This document shows positions 13,101-28,500 of a stretch of DNA of 64,000 nucleotides, piece after piece. The DNA is taken from NCBI GenBank assembly GCA_028829895.1, contig CM054182.1, forward strand, positions 38,560,879 to 38,624,878. The letters run 5' to 3'. This DNA comes from Sinotaia quadrata. Lineage: Eukaryota > Mollusca > Gastropoda > Architaenioglossa > Viviparidae. Each line of letters opens with the position of its first letter. Within the stretch, counting starts at the first letter, position 1. Below the pieces are notes generated by a model that saw only the letters and a program-made list of their open reading frames with translations, made no database searches and was not told the DNA's origin. Position numbers and translations under genes: made by a program.

Positions 13101-16100
13101 GGAAGAAAATTACACTTAATGACTGATTTATTTAAATAAATTAAAATAATAATTTTATTAGTAATAACAAATATAGTTATATTTATGGTTATATTAATTA
13201 ATATGCTTCTAAACAAATCATACTTTTAACATTTATTGTGAAATCATAATTCTGTATTTCAAAACATTATACTACTGTTAAAATCTTTAATGCTAGAATT
13301 ACAATTGCTAAGTTTTCATTAACAACATTATGCTATCACTACCAACAGTGTGTTATTATTAAAACAGTTTGTTATCATTACAAACATTATGCTATCATTA
13401 TGAACATTATGCTGTCATAACAAAACATATGTAATCAATAACAGTATTAAGCTATAAGTTTTAGTTATAAATATTTTTATAGATCCTGGGTCAGAAACAT
13501 TTTCTATTTACTATATATAACAGGAAAAAAGTGTGGCAAATTTTATATCTATGATATTTTGTAATTAAAACAGCATTTTAATGTTTTCACTACATCAGAT
13601 GATTTTTTTTTTTTTATGAAATGTGCAGCCCGTCATCCACACAAATCTATATTTTAACTTTGTTTCAGTTAGTCTTAATTATCCTTGGCAAATATTTCCA
13701 AATGGCTACACTTATTGGCCTGTTCTGATAAACAACCCTGGATATTGGCCTTTTCTGATACACAACCCTGTTTACTGGCTGTTGTGATAAACAACCCTAG
13801 GTAGAAAACACAAAGAACTGGAAAATATTGATGCAGCCATTTGAGATAAAACAGGCACTTGAGCAAAGAGTAGTGACAAAAAGATTGAGAGAAGAAGAAT
13901 ATGATCTAATAAATTTTAAGTGTGGAAAGCTCAGATATTTTGTGAATGAAAAAATTCTAGCAGGTCTTCTGTGCAAAATAAAAAATAAATGTTTAGTTGT
14001 TACTAAGTAAAATTGTTAGTCTGATAAAACTTTTATGTTTCTTTTACTTTCTGAAGTGAATGAAGCAGGCTAGCTATAAAATGGCATGGATTCTGGCTAT
14101 AATAAAACAAGAAATAATCTACAGGTGTAGATTGGTGAAAGAAATTATGATCTCAGTAAATATCCAGTGTCACCACCCACCCTCCCTTCTCCGACAGGAG
14201 GGGAGAGGGATGGTGGCTTGCCGGCTCCACGTAGGACTTGCATAAAGAGAATGACAAATCCACACACAGAATACCAAGATGTTTGTTTGGCTCGAATTTA
14301 ATTCTGCGTGTAGGTTACGTATTGCCGACATGTTTGCATGTGTGCTTGCATACGGGTAGGGGTGAAGTGTAGACGGCACAGACGACACAACGTATAACAA
14401 CGACAGCAACCACTCTTTCGAAACCATAGACAGAAGAAAGATCCAATGTCGGAGTATATATCAAATTTATTGGTCTATGGGTTTCCTTTCATACGTTGGT
14501 TAGTCAGTCAGCCATCCACACTCGCACCCATGGGAAACGGGGAAGAAAGAAAGAAAAAGGGTCACCACTTGTCGGCGCCCGTGAAAAGGAAATAATGAAA
14601 TACAAATTCAATTTCTTCATGCAGTACTACTTCTAACATTGCTTAGGCATTTTTACAACATAATAGAATAGTCATTATTTCAGAGTTCTGGCGCCACTAC
14701 TTATATCAATGTTCAATAATAAACAAAGTTCAAAACAAATGTCATTTAACTTGCAAGTCTTTTCAATGGTTCCATCAATATCTTTTTCTATCAAGGTTTA
14801 CTTCTAATTTTAGGTTTTAATGCTTAATTAAGATTCTAGTTTTAGTTTTAGGTTCTAGTTTATATTTATGTGCTACGTGCTCTGAGATTTCCCTAATTAG
14901 AATTTACTTTTACTCACATAGGTATTGTCACGTTCTCCTTGTTCTCTGCTCTTATAATTCGTTACTCTCTCTTGTTCTCTGCTCATATCGTTACACTTCT
15001 GGTACTGGGCTCACACTTTCTTCTTTCTTGTGCTGGGGGGGTTCTGATGATACAACAAAAACATCGTCGACGTCTCGACCTGGCCGCCTTCACTGTTACG
15101 ACGGCTGCTACACTTCACGCTCCCGTGCGCTTCTCTGCTTCTCTTGTTAGGCCTAATTTCTCAACTCTCCTTGCGTTCTCTCTTCCCTCTTCTTCTCTTC
15201 AATTTCTGCTCATTTCATCTCATCTCTTAACTTCGTTTCTCATCTCTTCTCTTCATCATAACTTCGTTTCTCATCTTCTCTTCTCTTAACTTCGTTTCTC
15301 ATCTTCTCTTCTCTTCTTCACAACGGCCAACCTTTGCCGTTCTCGGCGGTATACCTCATGCATGACCGCTACTGCTTCCAACGATAGTTACTACCACTAT
15401 GTAACATCTCGTTCTGTAACATCTCCCAGCGCCGTGACATTAAACTTCCACCAGGAATTTGCCTTCTGCCTGGAAAATAATCGATCACCCGCGGTCTTTG
15501 ACAGAGTCTTTGAAAACCTGAGATGGCTATCTGATTTGATTTGGCCCATCTAAAAACTGCAACGGTCGTTACGACGCGTCTCATACGCAGTCCAGGTAGA
15601 CATGTGTCACACTGTTACAGGATCCAAGAACCCTCTAGTTGCTTGCCTCCCAACTTCGAAGAGTTTTCTTGGTACCAACAAAGCAGGGAGAAACAGAGAG
15701 CATGTTCCGCTCTCCTACAACACGCTACATTTTCCACGTTTCTCTTCCACGTTTCTCATCCGCCCCTGGCTCTGTCTCCTCTTTTATACACAAACTCTTG
15801 TACGTCACTTTCTATGTGATGACTCGAACACACCCCTCCTTCCAGCACAGACACTATCCCCCATCCAACACTGCCCATTTACAACCAGCACTGTACGTGC
15901 TTAGGAATATTCTCTGCCCATCCTGGCTACCTCTGGCGTCCAGTTCTATCAGTGCCAAAGTATCAAGTTCCCAGTTGACACTGTGATTTACGTATCCATT
16001 TAACCTCTAGCTAACTCTCAGAGCACACACTAAAATCTCAGAGCAAGCTGTCCTACTCCTATTTTATTTTAAAAACTATAGTTACTGGCAGCTCATGGCC

Positions 16101-19100
16101 ACCTGACAAGCAGTACACACACAGACCAACCTCTTTAACTTAATATACAATGATTAACTTTCCAATAACTCAACTTCTATTTCACTAGTACTTTCACAAA
16201 ACAATAATAATTACACAATAGCAATCAATATTAACCTACTACCAAACATTTATAGTGGTGATTCTTTAAAAAAAAGATGTTTACATTTCAAAAACTTAGT
16301 CTGCCTCCGTCACGGACATAATTGGCGTCCTAGCACCTTCTCACGAACTTGGTACACTGGCCTGCCTTGTACCCTACACTGACATATATTTATGGGCGTG
16401 GTGTCCTGACCGCAAAGGGTCAAGCCAGCATTCTCTTGCAAGCTAATTATATCTTTTCCATTCCCCGACACGAACTTAAAGCTAATGTTTCCGACTTAGT
16501 TTTTCCCGTTGTTGACAAATGGTCATTTTCACCCTGTCCCTCCTTTAATTAACTTAGCGGTTTCGTTCATAGTTTAAAGTTAGAAGTTACTTAGAGGGAG
16601 AGAGAAAAAAAAATTTATTAATATTTCTTGATCTTTGTGACATCCAGTAATGAAAATTTAGCTGTACTTAGTGTGCAGAATTTCTTGGTAATTTCTTCAA
16701 ATATGTGATCTTTTTCAAAATCCTGCTGCCAATCTAGATTTTAGTCATTTGGATTAACTAGATATTATCCCATCAACTAGCAAAAATCTAAGCAAAAGTA
16801 ACCTCCCTTACCCAACAAGTCAAAACTTTTATCATTTGTACATGTAGTTTATGTCAGTGGGAAAAGAACTCTACCTAGCTTATACACAGAAAATATTTCT
16901 TTACTTCAAAATAAATGTTTTTGCCTTTTTCAGCTTATTTACTGACATTAAAGATCTTAGAAACATTTTATGATTTGTTGTAGACAATTTGCACAATACT
17001 AATTACATTGAAAATGAAGTAGTAGAGAAGACAACTTACTGTTACTGTTTCAACAGTTGTTCCTGATGCCTGGTTCTCTTGGAGACTAAAGTTGTAAGAT
17101 GATGGAGAAAATACTGGTGCCTTGTCATTAACATCTGTCACAATCACAGTCACAGTTGCAGTGTCATTCTGAAATTTAGATTTATTTTTAAAAACAAATG
17201 AAAAATAGGAAGATATTTAATACATAATTTAGTTGGACATCTTATAAGAATGAAAAAAGAATGAAAAAAGGACAAAAATGGAAACATAATTTTTCTTAAA
17301 CTTATAAGCTGAACAATTTCAAAACCTGAACAGAAATGATTCTTAACAAATAATTTGGGCAAAATAGATTTCCTATTAAATATTGTTTCCTTCCTCAAAT
17401 GAGGCCCCTGCCAAATTATTGTTAAAAAGCACCGAATGATTTTGTGCTAGAAAAATACTACTATTACTATTTCTCTTTTATGATAAAAATTAACAACAAT
17501 ATTATTTATAAAAAATATTTAGACTTTGTACATTATATAATCCAAATTATGTAAAAATGAGTTTATTTTATATATTCTTTTGCCATCATCAAATGTTGAA
17601 ATTCTCTGTTTCTCATTTCTCTTTTTATTAAAAGAACAAAAAACCCTGCCAACATATTTACATTTAAAGCATTATCCTGCACTCTCATAATGAGTGTGTA
17701 TGTGGCAATCCTCTCCCGGTCCAACAACTGAATATTGTGAAGAATTAGATTTCCACTGAAATGAATTACAAATAAAAAGTATTTTCTTTACAAATGTGTG
17801 CAATAATTTATAGAAAATATGTTCATTTAACATAAGAAAATGGAAATTGTGATAACATCTAGCTAATAACTACAAAAAGTGAAGAAAACTAGTACTTTTT
17901 ATTAACTGCAAGGACACAACTGTTTTAATATACACTATACAGGTATTGCTCCCTGTCACGTGTTCGGTTATATTTATCACAAGTTATTATATCAGTGCTA
18001 ATACTAACAGAAGCCAGACAGCCTGACCTGACCTTCAGTTCCTATGCAAATTATTTGGGACTGTTATTTATAAGACATAATAACAGACAAATCAGCTGAT
18101 GTGCCTGAGTTGGTAATATTATCCTTTCCCTTGTTATCAATTACAATTTATAATATTAATATCTCTGGCTCAGCCCCCACCAACTCCTTCCAGTCACTCT
18201 AACAAATCATCTAAAATGGGGTTTAAGATAACAACAGAAAAATTTAATGTTAACAATAAAAAATAAAAAAAAGGAACATCAAATTTGAATCTCGAGTACA
18301 ATTCAATTGAATTCATCTATACTGTCCTGCCTTTGATTGTCTAGATTAAATGTTTATGTCCCTCCCATTGGGTCAGATTGTAAGCTTAGATGGCTTCTTT
18401 ACTTAGCTTGAGGTCGCCTCTGGGTGAACATCTGCTCACAGTGACCTTCGTCTGTGTCATGGGTTGAGGCAAATTATGGACATTTAATTAGCAATTTTAT
18501 TTTTTCTATAATATATATTATTCTCCATTTTACCTATGATGTGAATAGAGCCATTAAATGAAATGCTCTTCAAGAGGAAATACTGGGTTTGTTTTCACAT
18601 ATTCTAAATATTTAAGATACTGACTGCTAAGCAATGAGTGAGTCAATGGAAATACTGCATTTGTGGTTCACATACAGATGTGTGTTTTGCCTCTGACTCA
18701 ATTCGGGTTTTTGAAAAGCATAGGTATGATTAGACTATAAATAGGGTGGATCACACCTTAATAGATATCCACTTGAGATGCGCCAATGACCAAGGGTCAG
18801 TAGATTCATAGTTAGACCAGTTTCCCTCAACTGACAGAAGGTAAAAACACATCGATTTTTCAGAATATTCTATATGCATTGTTTTAAGTATAGAGATAGT
18901 GTGTATTTTTTCCTGTTGATGTGTTGATTTAAATAATGTTTATGTGACGCTCAGTGGCAATTGGAATTCATAATGCTAAACTCACATGAGCGGTGTATTG
19001 TGGTAATTTTGATTTATTGTAATGGATGCTGAATGTAAGTGGAATGTTCGTTTAGTCTCCACCAATGTAGAAACCATTTGGAAATTGTGGTAAACTCACA

Positions 19101-19474
19101 GGAATATAGATTGGAATATTTTATTTCATGTTTGTAACTATTAACTGCAAATTAACGAGTGTGGTCGAATTATAAAGGCTGCCTAATCTGTTTTGCCATC
19201 TGAGAATAATAGACATGTCCATATTGGTGCTGATAGAAATGGGATATTTCTTTACAGCTGGTTTTATTCCAGGTTTTAAAGCTAGTCTTATGAATAAACT
19301 GACTGTTGGGTCTCACTCTTCTACCTCGGTATGTACATCGCATCAGATATATTACACTGATGGAAATACAATATAGGTGCACTAATTACAAGGTATCTTG
19401 TATGTGGGTTTGTGTGTGTAATGTATTTGTGCGAATACATATATGAGTGTATATGTGTAATGTGTGTGCATGCA

Positions 19475-19558
<84 letters not shown>

Positions 19559-22500
19559 GTGTAGGAGTGTGTATGTGTGTGCAGTCAAAGTTAAATTGCC
19601 CAAAATACATGATTGTTTACTGACTGCCATATCATTGCCAAAGACCCAAGTCAGATGGCACATAGCTTTTATCCACTGCAAATATGAAATAATATTTATA
19701 CATTTTAGTAATACTAACCATGAATATGTGAAACTGATCTGCATGTATACAGAACAAAGACCCAACAAAGTAAAACCACAAATATGAAGGCCATAAGTAC
19801 CAAAGGTTCATTGTATTATAAGTTTACTGTACAATTATTACATTATATGCTTACTTTACAGTTATAAGCTTATTGATTAGTATTATACTATAAGCTTAAT
19901 AGGAAAACAAGAGCAAATCTCATCAACATAAGGAATTGTTTATTTGAAAAACTGTGATTTGAAAATAAAGTAGTTTAAATACAATCTAATCCATGTAAAA
20001 ATATTAAAGGTGCATATTAAAACTAAAAGTCAGGCCTCCTTTAATATATTTTGTACTGATTAATTTGTGTAAAACAACCTTTTCTAACATTAACTGATTG
20101 TATGGATTATTATTTAAAATACCAAGCACTCCATACTATCAGGTGTATTCACAGAGCACCAGTATAAATTTGAGGAAAAACCCCCTGAGAATTAATCCAG
20201 AAACAGTAATTTTATGAACTCTTTCTTCTTTCTTGTATGTCCAAATTTGAAAACTACCACACAAAAAATGTTTATCTCCTGTAAACAGCAAGAGAACAAA
20301 GATAAGAATTTTTAGATGAATACAATTTTGGCTTTTACAAACTTTTATTCCTCTAAAAATTATTATTATCCTTGTTTTCATGCTATTAACAGGGAGATAA
20401 AACATTTGTGTGTGTGTGTGTGTGTGTGTGTTAGTTTTTCTCTCCTGGCACATGTTTATTGATTCATAGTTCTGATCTTACAGGAAGAAATAGTTTATAT
20501 AATTACTATTTCTCGATTAGTTCTCATAGAAGGAGTGTCTCTTAAAACTAAATGTTCATTAAATGATGAGTAGGAATTTTAGCCTAGCAACACAAGTACT
20601 AAAGATAATGAATTATTTCATTAATTACTTTAGCTTAATTTTCATCAAACAGTAAACTTCATTTATTATTGGGTTCATTATTAGTTTTCACACAATAGTA
20701 GACTTTGTCCATTACTTGGAGTAAAATTCATACTGCCTTAATTCTGAAATAATATATGTTCAGCAGGTTTTGTCTTTAAATCCAAAATCCACTAAAATGA
20801 GTTCTGTTAAATCAAGGGTTTACTGTATTTATAAGGAAAATAATGCATTGACTTGGTTGTTACTAGTTTATTCATTATTCCCAATTAATTCAAGAGAAAC
20901 ATTTAAATTGTCCACAATGAAAGTAAACTGATATGAAAACACATTATTAATGTTGTTTCTATGATTCATTATTTGAATCACCCTTTAACAATAACATGAA
21001 TAAATTGGTAAGAAAACATGTTTTCAAAGGTGTTTCTAGATGTACTGTTGAAATATCCACAATAAGAGTAAACAGATATGAAAACATTTCTTTCAATGAT
21101 GTTTCTATGACTATGATACATTTTTTTAAAATCACCCTTAACATGAGTAAATTGATAGGAAAACATATTTTAATGATGTTTCTATGATATATTTGCTTAA
21201 ATAGCCAAAATAAGAGTAAACAGAATAAAACAGTTTTCAATGATGTTACTACGATATACATGTTTAATAGCCAAAATAAGAGTAAACTGACAGGACAACA
21301 TATCAACCATCCTCCATGCTCTGAACAGTGAAAAGCTCAAAACACTTTTAAATGATTTCAATATTAAATACAGAAAACAATAACCTGAAAGATTTTAAAA
21401 GTTCCAATCTTCCTAATGACATTTCTGGAAGTGATAATTATTTAAACATCACATACTTTCTGTTCAAACAATTAAGGCCCTTTATTGCAGCATACATAAA
21501 GTTTAGTATAAAAGCTGGCCACAGAAATATGAACAGTATACTGAACTTTAAATAAAGCTTACTTTTGTCATGCACTAATTAAAGAAATTGTCATAGTGAA
21601 GAATGACTGCATATGTCATTAGAAGTCATTTAGAAGTGTAAGCATTATCTCTGTATAAACTTCCCTCCCATATACACCATTAAAATTATGAATAAATCAT
21701 GTCACATACGTTAAGTTGGAGATATCAAAAACATTTGTTTCTGGGACAGAGCTCACAATGAAGTAAGTCAGTGGATCTCTCTCTGGATCGGATGCCTGCA
21801 CACACACACACAAAAACCAAACAACGCACACATTTCATTTTAATTTGGAAGTTTTGATATCATATGAAGTGCAGTAGTTATGTTCATATATAATAATAAT
21901 TTGCTAATTTTAAATATGAATAACAGTTAACAATTAGAATAAAACTGTGACTAATGAAAGCAATTTAAAGTGCCAAAAACTGATATCAGTGACTTAATTT
22001 TTCTGTAATGATCAAACTGTTTGGATAAAATAAACTCAGTAGTAAATAATTTAAATTATTTGTTTTAAATGTTCTTTTAAAGACAGTAAAAATGTGCATT
22101 TGAATAAGAAATGACCATCATAGCTCTTCCACATCACATATCAAACTAAAATAAAACTGTTTATGAAATAGATATTTCTATTTCTTTTCTTTTTAAGCTA
22201 AAAGTACTATTAAGGAAGTCAGAAGTGTCAACAAAATTGTAAATTTACTCTGTTAATAAGAAAGTATTTTGCAATAAACAACATTTGTACTGCTTAACTT
22301 ACTGGAATGACCAACAGGCTGCTGGAGACAGGCACTCCCTCACTGACATAAATGGTGTAATTGTCTGCAGTAAACTGTGGAGGCTGGTTGCCACGTGTTG
22401 TTATTGTCACAATCACTGTTACTGCAGTGCTGCAATTATGTTACAGTATATTTGGTGATAACAAAATTAATGTTGCAGTATATTTGGTGATAACAAAATT

Positions 22501-25500
22501 AATGTTACAGTATGCTTGGTGATAAAATTAATGTTACAGTATGCTTGGTGATATCAAAATTAATGCTACAATATACTTGGTGATAACAAAATTAATGTTA
22601 CAATATGCTTGGTGATAACAAAATTAATGTTACAGTATGCTTGGTGACAACAAAATTAATGTTACAGTTTAATAGGTGATAACAAAATTAATGTTACAGT
22701 ATGCTTGGTGATAATAAAATTAATGTTACAGTTTGCTGGTGATAACAAAATTAGTGGTACAGTAATAAATGGTGATAACAAAATTTATTTTACATATGCT
22801 TGATGATAAAATTAATGTTACAGTATGTTTGGTGATAATGAAAAATTAATGGTACAGTATATTGGGTGGTAACAAAATTAATGGTGATAACGAAATTGAT
22901 GTTACAGATGATTGATGATAATTAATAAATTAATGTTACAGTATGTTTGGTGATATTGAAATGAATGTTACAGTATGTTTATGATAAAATTAATGTTACA
23001 TATATTTGGTGATAACAAAATTAATGTTACAGTATGCTTCTTCGATAACAAAATTAATGTTACAGTATACTTCTTCGATAACAAAATAAATGTTACAGTA
23101 TGCTTGGTGATAATGAAATTAAAACTTTATAGCTACAGAATAAAAAAATTAAAAACATGACATCTCATCTTGTAAAGCTCAATTTATTTGCTAATTTCAC
23201 CTGACAATTTTTTTTCAAACAAACAACAAACTGGCTATTAGGGGTATATCAAATATGTAAATAGCATATTTCAATATTATTATTAGCAATTAAGTATGAG
23301 TATGCATACTTTTCAGTAATTCTACCAAGAAATCAGACTTTGGTCATAACTGTAAAGTGTTGATGTAAGTAGAATACGCTTAGAAATACTAAATACTGTC
23401 CATCATTCCTACAATTCCTCTAATAAAGTAATATGTACACTTTCAATTTTTCTGTCATGAAATTCAAATATAAAAATAAGTAATGCATATAACAATTTAA
23501 AAGTAATAAAAAATTATTTGTGGAAACATACGACATGGTAGGTAAGCCGTGGTCAGAGACTTTAATCTGTAAAGTGTAGATCTCTCCAGCAACTACATTT
23601 CCTTGTAGAATGACATTGCCATTGTTTTCAACACGAAACTTTGGTATTCCAGTCACAGGTGAAACATCAGTTATAGAGTAGGTAAGATTAGTTCCATCTT
23701 CTGTATCAAAGGCACTTATCTATCATTTGGAAATAGGGTGATTATAAATTACAGTGAACATTAGATCATTTAGAAATTTATAATTTGGAAATAGATAAAA
23801 TATAAATTACAGTAAATATTAGATCAACTTATAACTTATCTATAATTTGAATAATAGATAAAATATAAATGAAAGATCAGCCTGTAACTTGTCTATAATT
23901 TAGATATAGATAAAATATAAATTACAGTAAATATTATATCAACTCATAAGACATGTAAATGTTAAATAATAGTATTGCACAGCAAAACTCCAAAAGAATC
24001 AGAGTTATGAAAGTTATTAAACAACAGATTTTTATAATAAATGAGAAAAACAGCTATTCTGATTACTATTATTGTAGCAATATAGAAATAAAATGCCAAA
24101 TGCTTATAGTCCTAAAAAAATTAAGATTTGAAAACTGAACATTCACACTGAACATGGATATCTAGTATACATAAACAATCAAATTAAACTTGCACCAATT
24201 CCAGTAATGCATTATGCTTGTTTTAATAGATAAACAAATATTCTCTGTTGGAAGCATGAATAAAAAAAAGAAAACTTACGGTCAATAGGAACTGGCCAGC
24301 ACCAGTTGAATAATCTCCTTCAGGCTGGGATTTAGTCAGCAGACTGGACGACAAAGTGGGAGCATTGTCATTCGTGTCAAGGATAAAGATGGCCAGAGTA
24401 ACTGAACTGGTTTTCTTTTCTGCTGTATCTGTCTCACCCACCTTTAACTATATATATTATTTTAATTACTTAATTAATAAAGATTTTATTATTATCAGTA
24501 AATTTAATTTTAAATTTTCTCAAAGTTTTAAACAGCTAATAAAAAAGAACAGAAAATAAGCAATAATTTTATTTATTTGCATTTTCTTTTAAAATCAATT
24601 TTAAAAATTCAGTTATCTATTTTCCAAATTGCATTTTCAACTAATTTGTAAGAAAAAATATATAAAGAAAAATGCTTTTGTCCTAACACCCTTTTTTAAT
24701 GCTTGAAAGATGTTAATGACAGATTAGATTTTAGTATTGCATGAATTTTTATTTGTCACAATGCTGTTAAAGACAGGTGACAAGATTAAAAAGAATAGTG
24801 CTTTAGATCTGCAAGCAAAATAAATACTCTACAGATGTTACACATATACAAAGGTATTAAATATCTATTGTACAGAAACAATGCAACAGACTATGATCAA
24901 TCTTGTTGTATGCTTTGAAACCATTTAATTAATTCTATCATTCTTTTTTCCTTTCTAATCTTGAAATTATCAACAATACAATATTAAATGTATTTTAGAA
25001 ATTTTTTAAAAGCAAACTCACTTGGAATGTATAATTCCTGATAACTTCATAGTCCAGAGGTTCTTGCATGAGACGTATATAGCCATTAGAATCTACAGTG
25101 AAAGTTGTTGCAGGGCTGAGTGAAATGTCATATGCTGGCAATGGATCACCTGGACTCTTAAAATATAAAATTAAACAAATAAACACAAACATTATAAATA
25201 TCCAGATTGCTAAGCATTACAAAATACAAAACAAACTACAAAAGTCAACATTTTGACTAAACAGTCATCACCAGGACAATAATGTACACAGTACAAAGTC
25301 AGTCTATTTGGGTAGTTATCATTCGTCAATAGTCTTACTCATTTTACTCTTCATATGCAATTATTAGAACTGTATTGTCCTGATGAATGTTACTGAGCAG
25401 AAATTTTGATTCTTATAGTTGATTTTGTATTGTTTACCCATAAAACATTTGAAATTTCTTGTAGCAAATAAACATTTAAATAAAAAAATAAATATATTTC

Positions 25501-28500
25501 TCTCCTCCAAGTGGCTCAAATTCAAATATTGAAAAAATATTTTCTAAATAGTTATAAATTAGTTTAGCTACATGGAAATTGTACATTATGAGGTAAAATG
25601 CTGAAGTAGATGTGAGATAAGCATGGTGAGGTGGAATGGTAAAGTAGAATGATGATGGGAGGTAAAATGGAGATGCTGAGGGGAGGTTAGATGAGATGGT
25701 GACTGGGTAAAGTCAGGGTGGTGATTGAAATTATAGTGGAGATGGTGACTGGAGGTAAAGTCAGGGTGGTGATTGAAATTAAAGTGGAGATGGTAACTGG
25801 AGGTAAAGTCAGGGTGGTGATTGAAATTAAAGTGGAGATGGTGACAGGAGGAAAGTGGAGAATGTAATTAGAGGTACAGTGTGGATTCAATGCAAAATAG
25901 TGAAGATGATGAAGATGGTGAGCAGAGGTAAATTTCACAGGGTGGAGTTAATGAATGGAGGAAAGGTGGAGATAGTGATTAGTGGTAATTTGAAAATAGT
26001 GAATGATGGTAATGTGGAAATGGTGACAGGAGGTAAGGCAGAGATGGTAATGCAGAGATGAGATGGAATGGTGAAATAAAGCATAAATAAAGTGGAGCAA
26101 TTCTCTCCTTATCAATAACCTGAAAGTAAATGTGAATGAGGTGGCAAATATTAGTAAATATCTACCTATGACATTCTTGCAATAAATAATTCTAAAAAAA
26201 TAAAGTCTACCTTGACATCAAAACTATTTAGTCTGACAAGGAAAGCATTACATTCTATTACTGTTATATGAGAAAATGATTGACAAACATTTTAACAGGA
26301 CAAAGAATAACAACAAATTTATAAAGAGATACTCCTGATTAGAAAGTGACTGAATATTCACACATGATAAAAGAAAAATCATTATTTTCAAATTGCTTTA
26401 TACAAATGATAGAGTATTAGCATCTACTTCTATATATGTGATACTGATGAAGTGTTTATATACATATAGTACATAATTATGCATGGCTATAGGGAAAGAA
26501 GATACATTTAAACTTTTTGACTTTATTTCAAAAATGTTGATGCATTATTTTATTTTACTTTTAAGAGTTTATATGTTTACCTGCTAAAGCAATTTGTTTT
26601 GTTTTCATTGAACTGTTAACTAAAATATTATCAATTTTATCAACGTTAGCAGTTTTTATAGTTATCAATGATATGATTCTGGGCAATGATACTGTGACAC
26701 AGAAAATGCAAACTATAAAATATTAAACTAGAAAATATTTAATTTTTACTTTTCTTAATATTTTAGAAAGGGTTTTCTCATGATAAGAGAATTCTTTCAT
26801 GAAAGGAAACAACGCTTTTGAAGTAACTGTCTTAGGTAGCCAGGACAAAGGGACACACATGTTGAGTCGGTTAGAAACGGGCTGACGTAAACAGGGTGTG
26901 GGAGGGTGGACACTCAACAAGGGGTAGACAATCTACAAGAAACACTCTCGCATCTCCAGGCAGACCATGACGACAATACTTCTAAAGACGGGGAACACTT
27001 TGGTCTCACAATAGAGTCGGAGATTCAAAGACAGACAAACCACCTACAGTCAAGTGCACAGAGACGCATGAGAAGGGAAGACACTTACGATTACGTAACA
27101 GATACGCATGACGTAAGGGGAGAGTGACCACGTATCTCAGAAGAGTCGGGCAGCTTCTAAGGGGTAACCGCGTGCACTAACAATCTAGCCTTTCAGCAGA
27201 CGCACTGAAACGAGACTATCGAACAATAGTCGAGCAGGGAGTGAAATCTATCCTTAGGGCAGATTAGCACGCGGAAATTTATGAATAGCTTAAATAGGCC
27301 GTCTCGGGGCTGGCTAGCTCATCTGTCATACCAGGAGATCTCGCGTTCCATCCTTCCACGATTAGAAGCACACAGATTGTCTGAGATGGTAAAAACTTAT
27401 GTTTTGTACATAGATAAAATCTATCTTTTTCTTACTGCACTTATAGATTTTTCATTAATTAATATTATAGACTGAATAATACTGTAATTGCATTTTTTCT
27501 AGCAAGAAGGAAGTAACTTATGTAAAAGGAATTATAAATGAGAACTAACGTTAAATTTGCAGGTTTGTGATATTTAATTCACGAGACTGATGCGTAGCAA
27601 AAATTCACTTGTATGTTTACAGCTGAAGGATGCCTACTGTTACGCCTACTGTAACACCTACTGTTACGCCTACTGTAACGCCTAATTGTACCGTAACGCA
27701 CACACACAAGTGGAAGAGGACCCGAATGAAAGTTTTACTGAGGGATTCGACTCTGACCATAACCGCTGATTACAAAGGGTGATCAGGACGAATTTTACGA
27801 AGTCTTGTCGACTTGAGGGGACAAGTATGCACATGTAAGGACCAGGATATGTGTCGGCACTGAAGATCGGAAAGCGTTTGATGTTTGATCTATGTTGGTT
27901 GTCATTTGTTGACGAACAGTGCAAACTATTCTGAGTTGGACTGAATTTCGTGGTGTAAATTCGGGACATGTGTGAATTCGGATATTCGTAACACTAAGGA
28001 CCTGAGGTAATTTCAGAACTGTTCCAGCAAGCTGTAATTTACGGATATACATACTGGCCGGGAGCACGCAAATTATCAGGTGATCTAAATCCTTGTTTTG
28101 TCTCGTGGAAAAACCTGTAATGTTCTGTGATTTTGTAAATTCTTGTATTGTTCTTCCTGTATTCTAATCCTTATGAATGTTGCTCTAAATTTCTTTTTTT
28201 TCTATAATGTGTTTCTGAAGTGTGAAAGAGAAATTCTAATTTAATCTCTAATTTCGAATCTTGTAAACTTAATTTGTCATTTTTTCTCTTAAATTAAGAA
28301 TTGCTAAATTGTATTTTGTTATAAGAGACAGATAGCAGGAAATACTCTTTTCTGAAGTAATACATTATTTTCTTGAGAGATCTGCGAATCTCGGATTCTG
28401 CCTATGTGAAACCTAATTGAAATTCTTAAACTTAATTTGTTATTATTCTTTTATATTTTAATAAATTTTGTTAAATTTAACCTTGCTCACTCTATTACGT

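Noticed and set aside
15541..15986. Three overlapping plus-strand ORFs of 92-115 codons
   Set aside because: They overlap in all three frames in a pyrimidine-rich block and show no domain, as expected from composition.
22430..23115. CRISPR-like array
   Set aside because: Repeats are directly tandem with no unique spacers, and the genome is animal; this is a minisatellite.
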